Source of the DNA: Piper betle
Lineage: Eukaryota; Streptophyta; Magnoliopsida; Piperales; Piperaceae
Length of the DNA: 64,000 nt
Assembly (NCBI GenBank): GCA_033002965.1
Contig: JAURVB010013239.1
Span: 48,770 to 112,769 of the forward strand
Direction of reading: 5' to 3'
The position numbers were made by a program, and so were the translations under genes. Positions 1 to 9,953 of the stretch are shown here, in pieces. Position 1 is the first letter of the stretch. Every line of letters starts with the position of its first letter. The notes under the pieces were generated by a model, which saw nothing but the letters and a program-made list of their open reading frames with translations, was not told the DNA's origin and did no database searches.

Positions 1-36
1 GATAACCACATGGACCCCAGTTCCCTCAAGAGTCAG
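1..36 (+). pseudogene. G1 Ty3/gypsy remnant, left flank of solo LTR
   Basis: These 36 bases lie left of a solo LTR, and the sequence right of it continues the same decayed retroelement. The last five bases (GTCAG) recur after the LTR, so both flanks were joined before insertion. The piece is too short to assign a protein domain. By position it precedes the gag-like remnant that starts near 2971. Confidence 0.4.
32..36. repeat. TSD (GTCAG), left copy
   Basis: Exact 5-bp duplication flanking the solo LTR; the partner is 2966-2970. Confidence 0.9.
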
Positions 37-37
37 T

Positions 38-68
38 GTAAAACCCGTGACTCGAGTCAGAGTTTTAC
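38..68. repeat. LTR 5'-terminal palindrome
   Basis: GTAAAAC pairs with GTTTTAC around the inner 12-bp palindrome TGACTCGAGTCA. In the 3' LTR near 33810 and the LTR near 54045 the outer stem is 9 bp (GTAAAACCC with GGGTTTTAC) or close to it. Confidence 0.75.
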
Positions 69-489
69 GGGAGTGAACCAGTCGGTTTAACCGTTGGTTC
101 GAGTCGAGTCAACTTCATGGACCGCGAGCTGAGTTGAGGCCAGCTGTGAGTTATGAGCGATGAGGGTCATGTATGCTCAAGTGTATGATGATAACGTCCA
201 AAAGATGATGAAAAATGGGTTATCAAGTATATGGACGTATGCAGTATTGATTGTTATTTTTATTTTATCGCAGAATAGTTTTAGGCCGAATAACGCATCA
301 GGATGCGTTGGATTATATTCGGGTGGGTTATTAGTTATAGAGCATGCCATTTGGATGTTGTTGTGTTTATTTTATTTTATGGAATTTTTCCATATTTTTT
401 TAGATTTTTTTAGAATTTATTACGAACTAGTTATTATTTTGACTCGAGTAGGAATCGAGTCAATACTTAATTACGAAACTGCCATTGGA

Positions 490-1156
490 GTATTACTTTC
501 TCCATTCCCGACACCTTCCTCACCCCAAACCCTTGCCGCCATTGCCATCGTACCGTCGCCGCCGCCGCCGATCAACGCCGCCGCACCTGCCGTGCAGTCG
601 CCGTGCCGCCACGACCCACCCCGGCCACCGTCGCCGCCACGACGCCGGAATCGCCCCACGCCGCTACGCCCTCCGTGTCGATTCGCCGCCGTCCGGGCCG
701 CACCGCCACCGCTGTGACCACAACGACCACCCTCTCGCCGTCGCCGACGTTTCCCCCATCATCCCGACGCGCCGTCGAGGCCGAGCCGCAGCCCCGATCG
801 GAGCACGCCGCCGCCGCCACCCATTTTCGACGCCGCCGACCGACGGCCATCGCCGCCTCGGCTACCTTGTTTGACACCACCATTGGACCAAGCTCGTCGA
901 GCTGGTGCCGATAGACCCCTTGATTGCCCCGTCCCGAATCATCGCCGGAAACCGCCGGAATCCGCCGGAAAACCGCCGACACTCGCCGGAAAACTGCCGG
1001 AACCGCCGGAAATTGGATTCGTGGGAAATTCGCCGGATCATCCGCCGAACGCACCCGATCCAATCTGATCGGACTTCGGACGCCGCTAGGTGCCGAATTT
1101 GAGTTTCGAGCCACGAAACGGAAACCCTAACCGTCGCCGATTTTCGACGACGCGAG
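490..1156 (+). other. GC-rich block of family-A LTR
   Basis: CCG/CGC-rich stretch with several overlapping ORFs on both strands, none resembling a known domain. It ends sharply at AG/GTATAAT, where composition changes to AT-rich. Counterparts lie at about 5890-6733, 16805-17515, 34275-34700 and 58009-58690 (reverse). It may be a transcribed leader exon; that is inference. Confidence 0.5.
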
Positions 1157-1630
1157 GTATAATTTATTTTAACTTAATTATTTGAAAGTATTGCTTATTA
1201 GAATTGCATGCTAGGATTGGTGAATTGTGTGTTATAATAATATATATAAATGTAGATTTGATTAAGGATAAAATATGAAATTTGTTTGATTGAGTGGTGT
1301 TAAAAAATGGAGACTAAGAAACTAATTAGGGTAACTAGGTAATGATCATGATCTAATGCAAACTAGCCTAAGTAGACTTGCTAGAATTGATTGCTAGAAT
1401 TGATATAGGTTGATGTGTGATGGTTGATGCGTGATTGTGTTGATTGTGTGTGCATGCTATAGGATGTGTGATTCATCATGCGGGCGTTAGTTTTTAGCCT
1501 GATTGTGTAGGTACGGTGTAGGAGCTCGCCGCCTAGGCGCGTGGACCCGTTTGGAGCTTCTACCAGGTCCGTTTAGGACTCGTTCTCTGTTTTACGCTAC
1601 TCTATTGTATATTTGATTTATCATGTGCAG
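1157..1630 (+). other. Putative intron within family-A LTR
   Basis: The block opens GTATAAT after a GC-rich segment and closes with TTTATCATGTGCAG before a G. Donor-like and acceptor-like ends are kept at 6734-7217 in A', at 17516-30318 in the plus gag-only element (where the TRIM array lies inside), and in reverse in the copy around 57560-58010. There is no transcript evidence. Confidence 0.35.
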
Positions 1631-1632
1631 GA

Positions 1633-1670
1633 CGAGTTAAGTGGCGTTTTATCGGATCCCACTTAACTCG
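1633..1670. repeat. Conserved LTR hairpin
   Basis: A 12-bp perfect stem, CGAGTTAAGTGG (1633-1644) with CCACTTAACTCG (1659-1670), around a 14-base loop. The hairpin is present at the same place in other A, A' and B LTRs, with changed stem bases that still pair. Confidence 0.7.
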
Positions 1671-1708
1671 GGCCATTTAGCCAACAGTTTTATTTCGGAT
1701 TAATAACC

Positions 1709-1730
1709 CTCGAGGATGAGATCCCTCGAG
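1709..1730. repeat. Second conserved LTR hairpin
   Basis: CTCGAGG (1709-1715) pairs with CCTCGAG (1724-1730) around ATGAGATC. The GGATGAGATCC core is kept in family B (near 46930 and 62355). Confidence 0.65.
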
Positions 1731-2318
1731 TTTGTTTTCGAACTTCAGATCCAGCTCACGATGCCTTCGGGCCTATTGTATAAATCCCAACCCAGGCCTA
1801 TATATGTATAGTTTTCGTGTTTTCGGTGAGAGATGGGATGAGGGGTACTTGCGGCCACGTCTTCAGATAGGGCGTGTGCTCGGAAGAGCGGGCTCTGGAG
1901 CTGGGGAGAACCCACTTCGTTCCCGAAGGATCCGGACAACTCCACCTTTGAGTTCCTCAAACCCGGAGAAGTGTGGAGGTTTACGGGTACTGCAATGCAG
2001 CGCATGTCTAGACTTGTGGTTCAAAGGGTACTGAAGGCGACTGCCTGAGAGTGCTCGGCCTTTGTGCTCAAGGCCAGGAGTAATATGGAAGGTGCAGAGG
2101 GCGGTAAGGAATGAAATTTGATGCGAGAAGCGATAGAGAAATGGCCAAGGTATGAGAATGAGAAAGAAAGGGGGATGCTGTCGACCCGAGGGCGACGGCC
2201 CGACGGCGACGGCTCCCGTATGTGCCCTGATGAGAGTTCTTGAGGAAGTATATGGTTTTGATTCAACAGGAGAGTTTGCTCTCCTGTGCCAGATTGATAT
2301 TAGTTATTTTCCGGGCCG

Positions 2319-2332
2319 GTAACACTCGTTAC
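2319..2332. repeat. Third conserved LTR hairpin
   Basis: GTAAC-ACTC-GTTAC. Equivalent GTAAC/GTTAC stems occur near 7905, 31000 and 63640. Family B has the slightly weaker TAACATTTGTTA. Confidence 0.6.
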
Positions 2333-2965
2333 TGACGGTTTTTCTATATATATGTAGGTGAGGAATGCGAGCGATGAAAGCTGTCGGGACTGCGGAGGAG
2401 CAGCACGGAACCGCGCACACATGTACCTGCCGCGTGTAACGTATGTATAATGATGGTGTGTTATTGTTATGTAAATGATAATTTTGATGTGTTTGCTTGA
2501 ATGAATTACTTGTTATGAAACGAACTGATAAATATGAATGAGTAGGGAGCCTTGGAGTTCAGACTCGGCTCGGGTAAAAACGAATGAGATAATGATTTAA
2601 TGTCAATGTAGATTGGTATGTGTTATCGTATTTTCATAAAATATTTATATACCCTTGTTGTGGACAGGTTGGCCCCTATTGCACTTTTAGGGGAAACTCT
2701 GTCCGTTTTTCCGTAATAGCATATATTTTCTTTTGGTTTCTCATTTATTGTTTTGTCTTGTTTTTGCTTGTACATCATAGCATGCATGTAGGACCGCGTT
2801 AGAACCCAATTGTTCCCATTCATGCATTTCACATTTGCATCTCCATCTTGAGACGCCGAGAGTAGATCCGGGTCGGCTTAACCGAATCTAGTAGATTAGC
2901 GAACGGTTCGGTCGCCGGTGACATTTCCGGGTCGGTTCATGGGTGAGCCGAAACGGGGTGTTACA

Positions 2966-2970
2966 GTCAG
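2966..2970. repeat. TSD (GTCAG), right copy
   Basis: Partner of 32-36. Confidence 0.9.
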
Positions 2971-3620
2971 TCATCCCATAGGACCCACAGTAGCAGCTGA
3001 AATTGCTGGAAATCAAGTTCTTATTGTATCTTCACCAAATCAGCATGGGCTTTTCACTCTAGAGAAGTTCATCAAGAATGGTAGGAAGGCATTCAAGGGA
3101 ACCATAAAACCTGAGAAGCCAAAGCTTGGACCCTCACTACTCTCAAGACTTTCAGGGTGATGGACGTACGAGAGAATCATTAGGTGAGGCTAGCTTCCTG
3201 TATGCTTAAGGAAGAAGCCGCATTCTAGTGGGAGGTAGTTCAGAGGACTAATTTCGTTGAGGCAATTTGACACGATCATATGGGTAAAATTCATGGACTA
3301 GACGGCTAGAGAATTCACTAATTTGAAGCAAGATAAGGACTAGATGGTATGGAAATACGAGCAGAAAAGTTCATTCAGCTTGAATGTTTAGCTCCATTAG
3401 TATGTGCTTTGGAGATAGCTTGCATAAACAAGTTCATATGGGGACTTGTAATTTGCACTTAAGGACCATATGGCTGGTCAAAAATCAGCTACTATGGCCA
3501 AGGCAGTAGCTCAACAAGGAGAAGGCCATGACCCAAAACTTCAAGTTCAACAAGCTCCAAACCAAATCAGAATCAGAATTATACTCAGAACAACAAGAAC
3601 GGTGACACTAACATGAGAAA
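2971..3620 (+). pseudogene. G1 gag remnant (Ty3/gypsy)
   Basis: A stop- and frameshift-ridden gag. Short stretches in different frames resemble the plant Ty3/gypsy capsid: a leading LEKF segment near 3055, a REFTNLKQ-like segment near 3310, then a DHMAGQKSATMAKAV-like segment near 3465. In intact relatives these follow the capsid core in the same order. The fragment is collinear with the zinc knuckle, protease and RT that follow. It is clearly non-functional, and the exact limits are uncertain. Confidence 0.6.
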
Positions 3621-4260
3621 GAGGAATGCCAATGGCAATGGCAATAAAAATGGGAATAATAGATCCTTTCATCAAAACTCAAGAGATGACATGATGGGAA
3701 AATGCTTGAAGAATTCTAACAAGTATTTCGTATGTGAAGAAGGCGGCATCTCAAGAGGGATTACTCCAAAGAATGAGAATCAAAAAGCCCTAGTTCCAGC
3801 CAAGTTGAATGCAACTAATGCAGAAGATGTAGCAAGGATCAATCTCATTTAAGGTATGATCACTATTTATGATACTCCAGATTTACTCTTATTTGATTCA
3901 AACTGCACTCATTCATATATGTCATATAGACTTGCTAGAGACTTAAGGTCTAAAACCTAGATTTTAGATCCACTGTTAAATGTAAGTACTCCTAATGGCA
4001 ATCAAACAATAGTTCACAAGCAAGTTGGATCAATTTTTATGCAAGTGCCGAACAAGTCAATTGTGTGGGAATTTGTTATGTATCATTTAGTAGGGATAGA
4101 CTTAATTGTAGGAATAGATTGGCTAGCTAAGAATCATACTATCTTAGATTGCAACAAGAAGAAAGTATATTTAGTCAGAGATTTAACTAGTGGAAAGAAG
4201 CTATTCTTTAAAGGTGAACTAATAGAGAATCAGCCATTATTAGGATGTCAAGGGTTCCTA
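3621..4260 (+). pseudogene. G1 zinc-knuckle and aspartic protease remnant
   Basis: A segment with a broken CX2C-type zinc knuckle near 3703-3765 is followed by a retropepsin-like stretch. DSNCTHS near 3895 corresponds to the catalytic DSGATHS loop; the aspartate is kept and the glycine lost. VGIDWLAKNH near 4108 corresponds to the conserved GMDWL motif downstream of protease in plant Ty3/gypsy Pol. The open stretch at 4039-4461 covers only the second part. Stops and frameshifts make it a pseudogene. Confidence 0.7.
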
Positions 4261-4419
4261 GCTATTGTGGTGGAGGAGACAAAAGAGTTTAAGGAGGTCT
4301 ACCCATCCCTAGTTAGGTTTGTGTTGGAATTCTTAGACATTTTTCTAGAAGAATTACTTGATTGCCACCAAAAAGGGAATTGGAGCTTTCTATCAGACTT
4401 ATCACATGGGACTACACCT

Positions 4420-5020
4420 ATATCAAAGGAACCCCATAGAATAGCACCTGTAAAACTCTGAGAACTTAAGGTATAGCTGAAAGAGTTAGTAGACAAGGGC
4501 TTCATATGATCTAGTGTGTCACCTTGGGGAGCTCAAGTCATTTTTGTGAAGAGGAAGGACAGTACACTTATGCTTTGCATAGATTATTGACTATTGAATC
4601 AAGTCATAGTCAATAATAAATATCCACTTCTTAGGATTAATGATTTATTTGATCAACTAAAATATGCCTATATTTTTTCCAACATTAACTTCAGAGTAGG
4701 AAATCATCAACTTTGAATCAAAGATTAAGATGTGATGAAAAGTGCATTTAGAACAAGGAATGGTCATTATGAGTTTTTGGTTATGCCTTCTCATTTGACC
4801 AATATTCCATCAGCTTTTATGGATCTCATGAATAAATTTTTTCCTAATTATTTAGATGAATTTGTTATCGTCTTTGTAGATGATATTTTAATCTACTCTC
4901 ATATTGAAGAACTTCATGAGAAACATCTTAGGAAAGCATTAGAGATTCTTTAGAAAAATAAGTTGTATGCCAAGTTTAGTAAATGAGACTTTTTTGTTAA
5001 ATAAATTTTATTCCTTGGTC
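4420..5020 (+). pseudogene. G1 reverse transcriptase remnant (Ty3/gypsy)
   Basis: Collinear with Ty3/gypsy RT from the HRIAPVKL entry motif near 4435, through SVSPWGAQVIFVKRKD and LCIDY, to GHYEFLVMP near 4762 and the catalytic box FVDDILIYS near 4874. Both catalytic-box aspartates remain. Several in-frame stops occur before 4732 and after 4953, so only 73 codons stay open. RNase H follows directly and integrase fragments lie further right, which fits Ty3/gypsy order rather than Copia or a caulimovirid. Confidence 0.88.
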
Positions 5021-5415
5021 ACATTATATCTAAATATGGTGTTCTAGTAGACCCATCTAAAGTGGCAACAATTATAGATTGGAATCAACCCAAGAATGTT
5101 ACTGAAGTCATCAGCTTTTTAGGATTTGCAAGCTATTATAAGAAGTTCATTAAGAACTTTTCTACTATAGCAATTTCACTTTCTCTGACAAGGAAGGATA
5201 AGAAGTTCTCATAAGATGAAGCTTGTGAGAAAATTTTCAAAAACTCAAGCAATGTTTGACAACCACCTCAATTCTCACTTAGCCTTAAGGAGTTGAAAGA
5301 TTTGTCATCTATAGTGTTGCTTCTAACCAAGGTTTATGGAGTAGTCCTTATGCAAAATAACACGCTAGTAGCTTATGCTTCTAAACAAAGGAAAGTACAT
5401 GAAATGAATTACCCT
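5021..5415 (+). pseudogene. G1 RT thumb and RNase H remnant
   Basis: Continues RT with FLGHIISKYGVLVDPSKV, then SFLGFASYYKKFIKNFS (the FLGLANYYRRFI landmark), then the RNase H start near VAYASKQRKVHEMNYP. The reading stops where the A' LTR begins at 5416, inside RNase H. Stops and deletions are present throughout. Confidence 0.82.
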
Positions 5416-6040
5416 TGTACAACCCATGATTCGAGTTAGGGTTTTATATTCAAAACCGGTCTGTTCGACTGTTATAATCGAGTTGAGTCAGTTTCAGGAC
5501 ACGTGTACCGAGCCGACACCGGTCGCGTGTATGAGCTATGAGGGTCATACATACCCAAGTATACGATGATAACGTCATGAATACATCAGAACAGAGTGAG
5601 TTATCAGATATATGTGAGTATGCCAGTCATTTTTTTTATTTTTATATATAGTGGATCGTAGAATTAGTTTTAAGCAGTTTACCGCGTTAGGACACATTAC
5701 GGGCAGTTTGGGTGGGTTGTTAGTCATAGAGCATATCATTATAAAGTTGTGGTGTTTTTTTGATTTTACGGAATTTTTCCCGAATTTTTATGTTTTTTTT
5801 GGATTTAATACGACTTAGTTATTATACTTGACTCGAGTGAGAGACGGGTCAAGTCTTATTTACGAAATTGCCACCCTAGTTATTTCTCCCCTCCCGACAT
5901 CTTCTTCCCAAACCCTTGCCCTGACCCGCACCCGTGCCACGTCGCCGCTGCAGCCCCCGTGCAGCGTCGCCGCCGCCGTTGTCGATGCCGCCCGGTCGCC
6001 GATCGACGCTGCCTAGCCCCGCCACGGCGTTGCCATGCCA

Positions 6041-6286
6041 CCCCGACCAACCTCGGCCGCTGGCAGGACGCCGCGATGCCGGAATCGCCTCACCTAGTGC
6101 CACGGCTACATTTCGGTCGTGTCGCCGATTCTCGCCATCGGCGACCGTCGCCGCCACGAGCCACCCCGACCAACCTCGGCCGCTACCAGGACGCCGCGAC
6201 GCCGGAATCGCCTCACCTAGCGCCACGGCTACATTTCAGTCGTGTCGCCGATTCCGCCATCGGTGACCATCACCGCCATGATCAGG
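6041..6286 (+). repeat. 123-bp tandem duplication in A' LTR
   Basis: Two near-identical copies, starting at 6041 and 6164, within the GC-rich block. Confidence 0.8.
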
Positions 6287-8501
6287 TGGTCGCCTCAGCA
6301 TCATCGACCGCCTAGTGATCTTCCCCGACCGGAACGGAGGCTAGCGCCGCCCATCCCGGCCGGATCTCCACACCACCACGGCCACCCTCTGTTTTAGCCA
6401 TTTTGCGGTGAGCCACCACCTCAGCCGACCATGTCGACATCGTGGATGTGTCGGGCTCGCCGAGCCGGTTCCAATGGTACCCTATATGACCCCTATCCAG
6501 CTAGTAGACGCTGCCGGCAATTGTCGCCAGAAAACCGCCAGAAGGGTGCCGAAAAACCACTAAAGCAGCCGGAAAACTGCCAGAACCCGCCGGAAATCGG
6601 ATTCGCTGGAATTAGCCGGATCTTCCGAAGAGTTCATCCAGTCGATTCCGATCGAATGTCGGACACCGATGAGCGCCAAATTCGAGCTCCGAGACGCGCG
6701 ATGGAACCCTACGCCAATTGCCGATGACATGAGGTATAATTACCTCCCAATTTATAATTTAAACTTGATGATTGTTAGCACAACACGCTAGGGTTGGTTT
6801 ATTGATGTGATTAATGCTTAATGATGGATGAAACGATGAGTTGCATGATGAGATTAAGTGTGAATGAAGAGTAAGTGATCGAATGAGGTAGATCGAGTCG
6901 GAACATGATAAGTGACCACGATGTAACTTAGAAAAGCACAATAAAATTGGTATGAATAGGATGAGTTAGAATTTCTTTCATATTTATGATTATTTTACTA
7001 TTGATGGATGTGGTTTGATTATGTGAGTGTGTTGATTATATGACGAGTTTGATGCATCATTTAGTTAGCGGGCGTTGGTATTTAGTTTTGATGTGTAGGT
7101 ACAAAGTAGGAGCTCGCCGCCTAGGCGCGATGACACGCTTGGAGCTTCTACCAGGTCCGTTTAGGACTCGACTCTATTTTATGTCTTTCTATTGTATGTT
7201 TATCTTATCATTTGCAGGACGGGTTAAGTGGCGTTTTATTAGATCCCACTTAACTTGGGCCATCTAGCCGAACAGATTTCCGGATTAATAACCCCTCGAG
7301 GATGAGATCCCTCAAGGATGATTTCGAACAACAAGATCCACCACAAGTTGCCTTCGGGCCTATTATATAAATCCCTACCGATCCCTATATATATATATGT
7401 AGTTTTTGCGTTTTCAGTGAGACGAGAGATGGAGAAACCGACTGCACGTACCATGAGCGGATGCTGTGATAGTCAAAGCGGGCTCTAGATTAGTGCCAAC
7501 GGACTGTTCCATTCCCGAGGGATCCTGACAACTCCGCGTTTGAGTTCCTCACACCCGGAGATGTTACGGGTACTGTTTAGTGCAGGCATGTCTGGACTTG
7601 TGGTTCAAAGGGTATTAAAGGCGACTGCCTGAGAGTACTCGGCCTTCGTGCTCAAGGCCAGGAGAAATATGGAGGTAAGGAGAGGGCTTAGGATAAAGTT
7701 TTACGTGAAGTACTGAAAAAGAAGTGCCGAGAGTGGCACAGTACCAGCAGCAGATCAGTAAGTTCGGGATGCTACCAGGACTGCAGCCCAGTGGCTCCTC
7801 AGTAGTGCCCTTCAGAGTGTTCACGTGGAGTATATGATGTTTTCTTTCATATGAGAGTTTGCTCTCATAGCCAGCTTGTTATAGTTATTTTATTTTCCGG
7901 ACCAGTAACACTTGTTACTGACGTGTTTTTATACTATATGTAGGTAATAATCACGAGTTGGAAGAGCCAGCTTGGATGGAGGAGCACTGTTGTCGCTTGC
8001 ACACATGTTAGTCGATAGAGTGGTTAATACTTTATTTATGATGTTATTATATTGTGAATGATGTGAAATGTTAAGACATGGTAGGATATGATTAAATGAA
8101 ATGATATGATGTTATTACATGATGACAAGAGGTGAGATGTGATCAGAGTGCGCAGTAGAAGTGTGGCCCAAGTTCTATAATGAATATACAGTATATTAGA
8201 TGGTGTGTTAATAAAATTGTTGATATATGCATATATATTGGCATATATTGTTTTGACAGCATGGACCCTAATTGCACTTTTAGGGGAGACTCTGTCTGTT
8301 TTATTTTAGAATTTTTATTGAGTTTAATCGTAATTGTATTGGGGTGTGCTTTAATTGCATGTCATTCATGTAGTACCATGTTAGGGTTTGTGCATTCATC
8401 AATGCATTGCGAGTTGTATCTTCATCTTAAGATGCCAAGATTGGATCTGCATGAGTTAGGTTCCGGTTAGCTGACCTAACGGGCCTGTAACATGCCGGTT
8501 C

Positions 8502-8519
8502 GGTTCACGAGCGTGAACC
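8502..8519. repeat. Terminal hairpin of A' LTR
   Basis: GGTTCAC (8502-8508) pairs perfectly with GTGAACC (8513-8519), 17 bases before the LTR end. Confidence 0.7.
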
Positions 8520-8540
8520 AGATTTTGGGTGTTACAGAAT

Positions 8541-8554
8541 TGGTATCAGAGCCA
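8541..8554 (+). other. Primer-binding site, tRNA-iMet type
   Basis: TGGTATCAGAGCCA begins four bases after the LTR end at 8536. It is complementary to the 3' end of plant initiator tRNA-Met. Confidence 0.9.
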
Positions 8555-9640
8555 CTCTCGGCCGATTAAGATGTATGATACTTTTATAGGTGATGTGTGT
8601 GCAAAGACTGCTCCGAGTCCAGCTGGCAGGTATGTTTTCGTATATTTTCTTTACATGCAGATTTTTCTTCATAAGTTGTTTGGATAAGATTGTATTCAAG
8701 ACTTGATCAGAAATATGTGACATTGATCTTAGTTGAGCTGACATGCCATATATGGATTGTTATCATGATATCAGATTGCTTGCCCAGTTAGATGTGAGCA
8801 GGGGATGTAGTAGTGCTAGCAGAGGTAGAATGGGTATAGGATCCTATCTTATACCAGATCAAGATGTCAATAGACGTTAGATTCTAAGAATCTGATAGGA
8901 ATGTCATGATGGGCGTAGAGACCCACCGATGCTGTCCATTGCAAAAGAGATTTAGATGAGCTAGGTGTCCACATTTTCGGTCAGCTGAGGCTGAATTGGA
9001 TGTTGACCAGGTGTCCATGTTTTGCATGTCACCACATTAGTCCTGCTTCCATTGGACATGGTGTACATAGTGGGAAAGAACTTGAAGTATAGAGATACTA
9101 GTAAATTAGTGGCACATGAGATGGACCGTTGAGTGCCTTAGACAAATCCCTACGGATGAAGGATGTGATGCCAATAGGGCCATTGAAGTACATGGAGCAT
9201 AGATGAGAGTTTGTGCAGACGACTTGAGATGGACCACTTCTAGAAGATAGTAATGAATGAGGATGAGTAGCATGGTGGATCGACAGTTTGATTAGCACTT
9301 CACCACCTCCCCCTCTTCCACTAGTTTATGACCTACCGGCAACAGTTTTGGGTTCACTTTGCCAGGTAGAGATCTCGATATGATGAGGAAAAGATCAGGA
9401 CTACTATTGAGGGCCAGTCAGCACTGATGAAAGCAGCCACTCCAGATTTTAAGAGATTACAGTGAGTTCAACATAGGTTTACCATCATATGTGTCAGCAC
9501 ATGATCCAAACCCCTCTTGATTAGACACGTATGGTTGGACAACCTGAGCCTAGTTGTTAGAAGCCAAGATATGTCAGAGATAGTAGAGTGGATTTATGAT
9601 GTATACAATCCAGATCAGAATTTAGCATCTAGATAGAATT

Positions 9641-9953
9641 GTCACCGACAGAGTTGCACAACCGTCGACCGAGTGCACAACCACCGACCGAGTGCACAAC
9701 CACCGACCGAGTGCACAACCACCGACCGATTGCGCAACCACCAACCGAGTGCACAACCACCGACCGAGTTGCACAACCACCGACCGAGTAGCACAACCGC
9801 CGACCGAGTTGCACAACCACCGACCGAGTTGCACGACCGCTGACCGAGTCACACAACTACCGCCGAGTGCACAACCGTCGTTCGAGATGTACCACTACCG
9901 ACCGAAGATGCACTACCGCCGTCCGTGTATTGCTCATCCGCCGACCGAGTAGA
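9641..9953 (+). repeat. Minisatellite, about 20-bp unit
   Basis: About 15 degenerate units built on ACCGACCGAGTGCACAACC. ORFs reading through it on either strand are repeat translations, not genes. A diverged version occupies the same interior position in family B at 48886-49100. Confidence 0.85.

Larger units (their letters stand above)
37..2965 (+). mobile_element. Solo LTR, family A
   Basis: A complete 2.9-kb LTR with no internal region. It begins TGTAAAACCC and ends GGGTGTTACA. GTCAG lies on both sides, which marks insertion followed by LTR-LTR recombination. From left to right it holds a terminal palindrome (38-68), an inverted repeat at 439-463, a GC-rich block of about 490-1156, a splice-donor-like AG/GTATAAT at 1156/1157, an AT-rich stretch, and hairpins at 1633-1670, 1709-1730, 2319-2332 and 2933-2950. 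The same order is seen in the LTRs of the gag-only elements at 16577-35084 and 53469-59155. ORFs in the GC-rich block are frame by-products of CCG-type triplets; no protein family is recognised. Confidence 0.92.
5416..8536 (+). mobile_element. 5' LTR of A'
   Basis: A 3.1-kb LTR beginning TGTACAACCC and ending GGGTGTTACA, inserted inside the RNase H remnant. It has the family-A plan: GC-rich block, AG/GTATAAT at 6733/6734, TTTGCAG acceptor-like site at 7217, hairpin GTTAAGTGG/CCACTTAAC just after it, GTAAC/GTTAC hairpin near 7905, and a perfect terminal hairpin GGTTCAC-gagc-GTGAACC at 8502-8519. It differs widely from the solo LTR in sequence, hence the separate label. Confidence 0.85.

Noticed and set aside
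485..1130. Protein genes in GC-rich LTR blocks (also 5934-6315, 16793-17489, 34243-34785, 36734-37297, 58256-58729)
   Set aside because: ORFs occur in several frames on both strands at once, have Pro/Arg/Ala-rich composition, recur with every LTR copy and match no known domain.
4420..5415. Endogenous caulimovirid (pararetrovirus)
   Set aside because: RT and RNase H are followed by integrase fragments (11790 and 37665), the gag and protease are Ty3/gypsy-like, and no movement protein is seen.
8541..8554. tRNA gene piece
   Set aside because: TGGTATCAGAGCC is only the PBS complementary to tRNA-iMet; no cloverleaf surrounds it, here or at the other PBS sites.
9622..9952. Repeat proteins in four frames
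   Set aside because: They are translations of the 20-bp minisatellite and differ only by frame.
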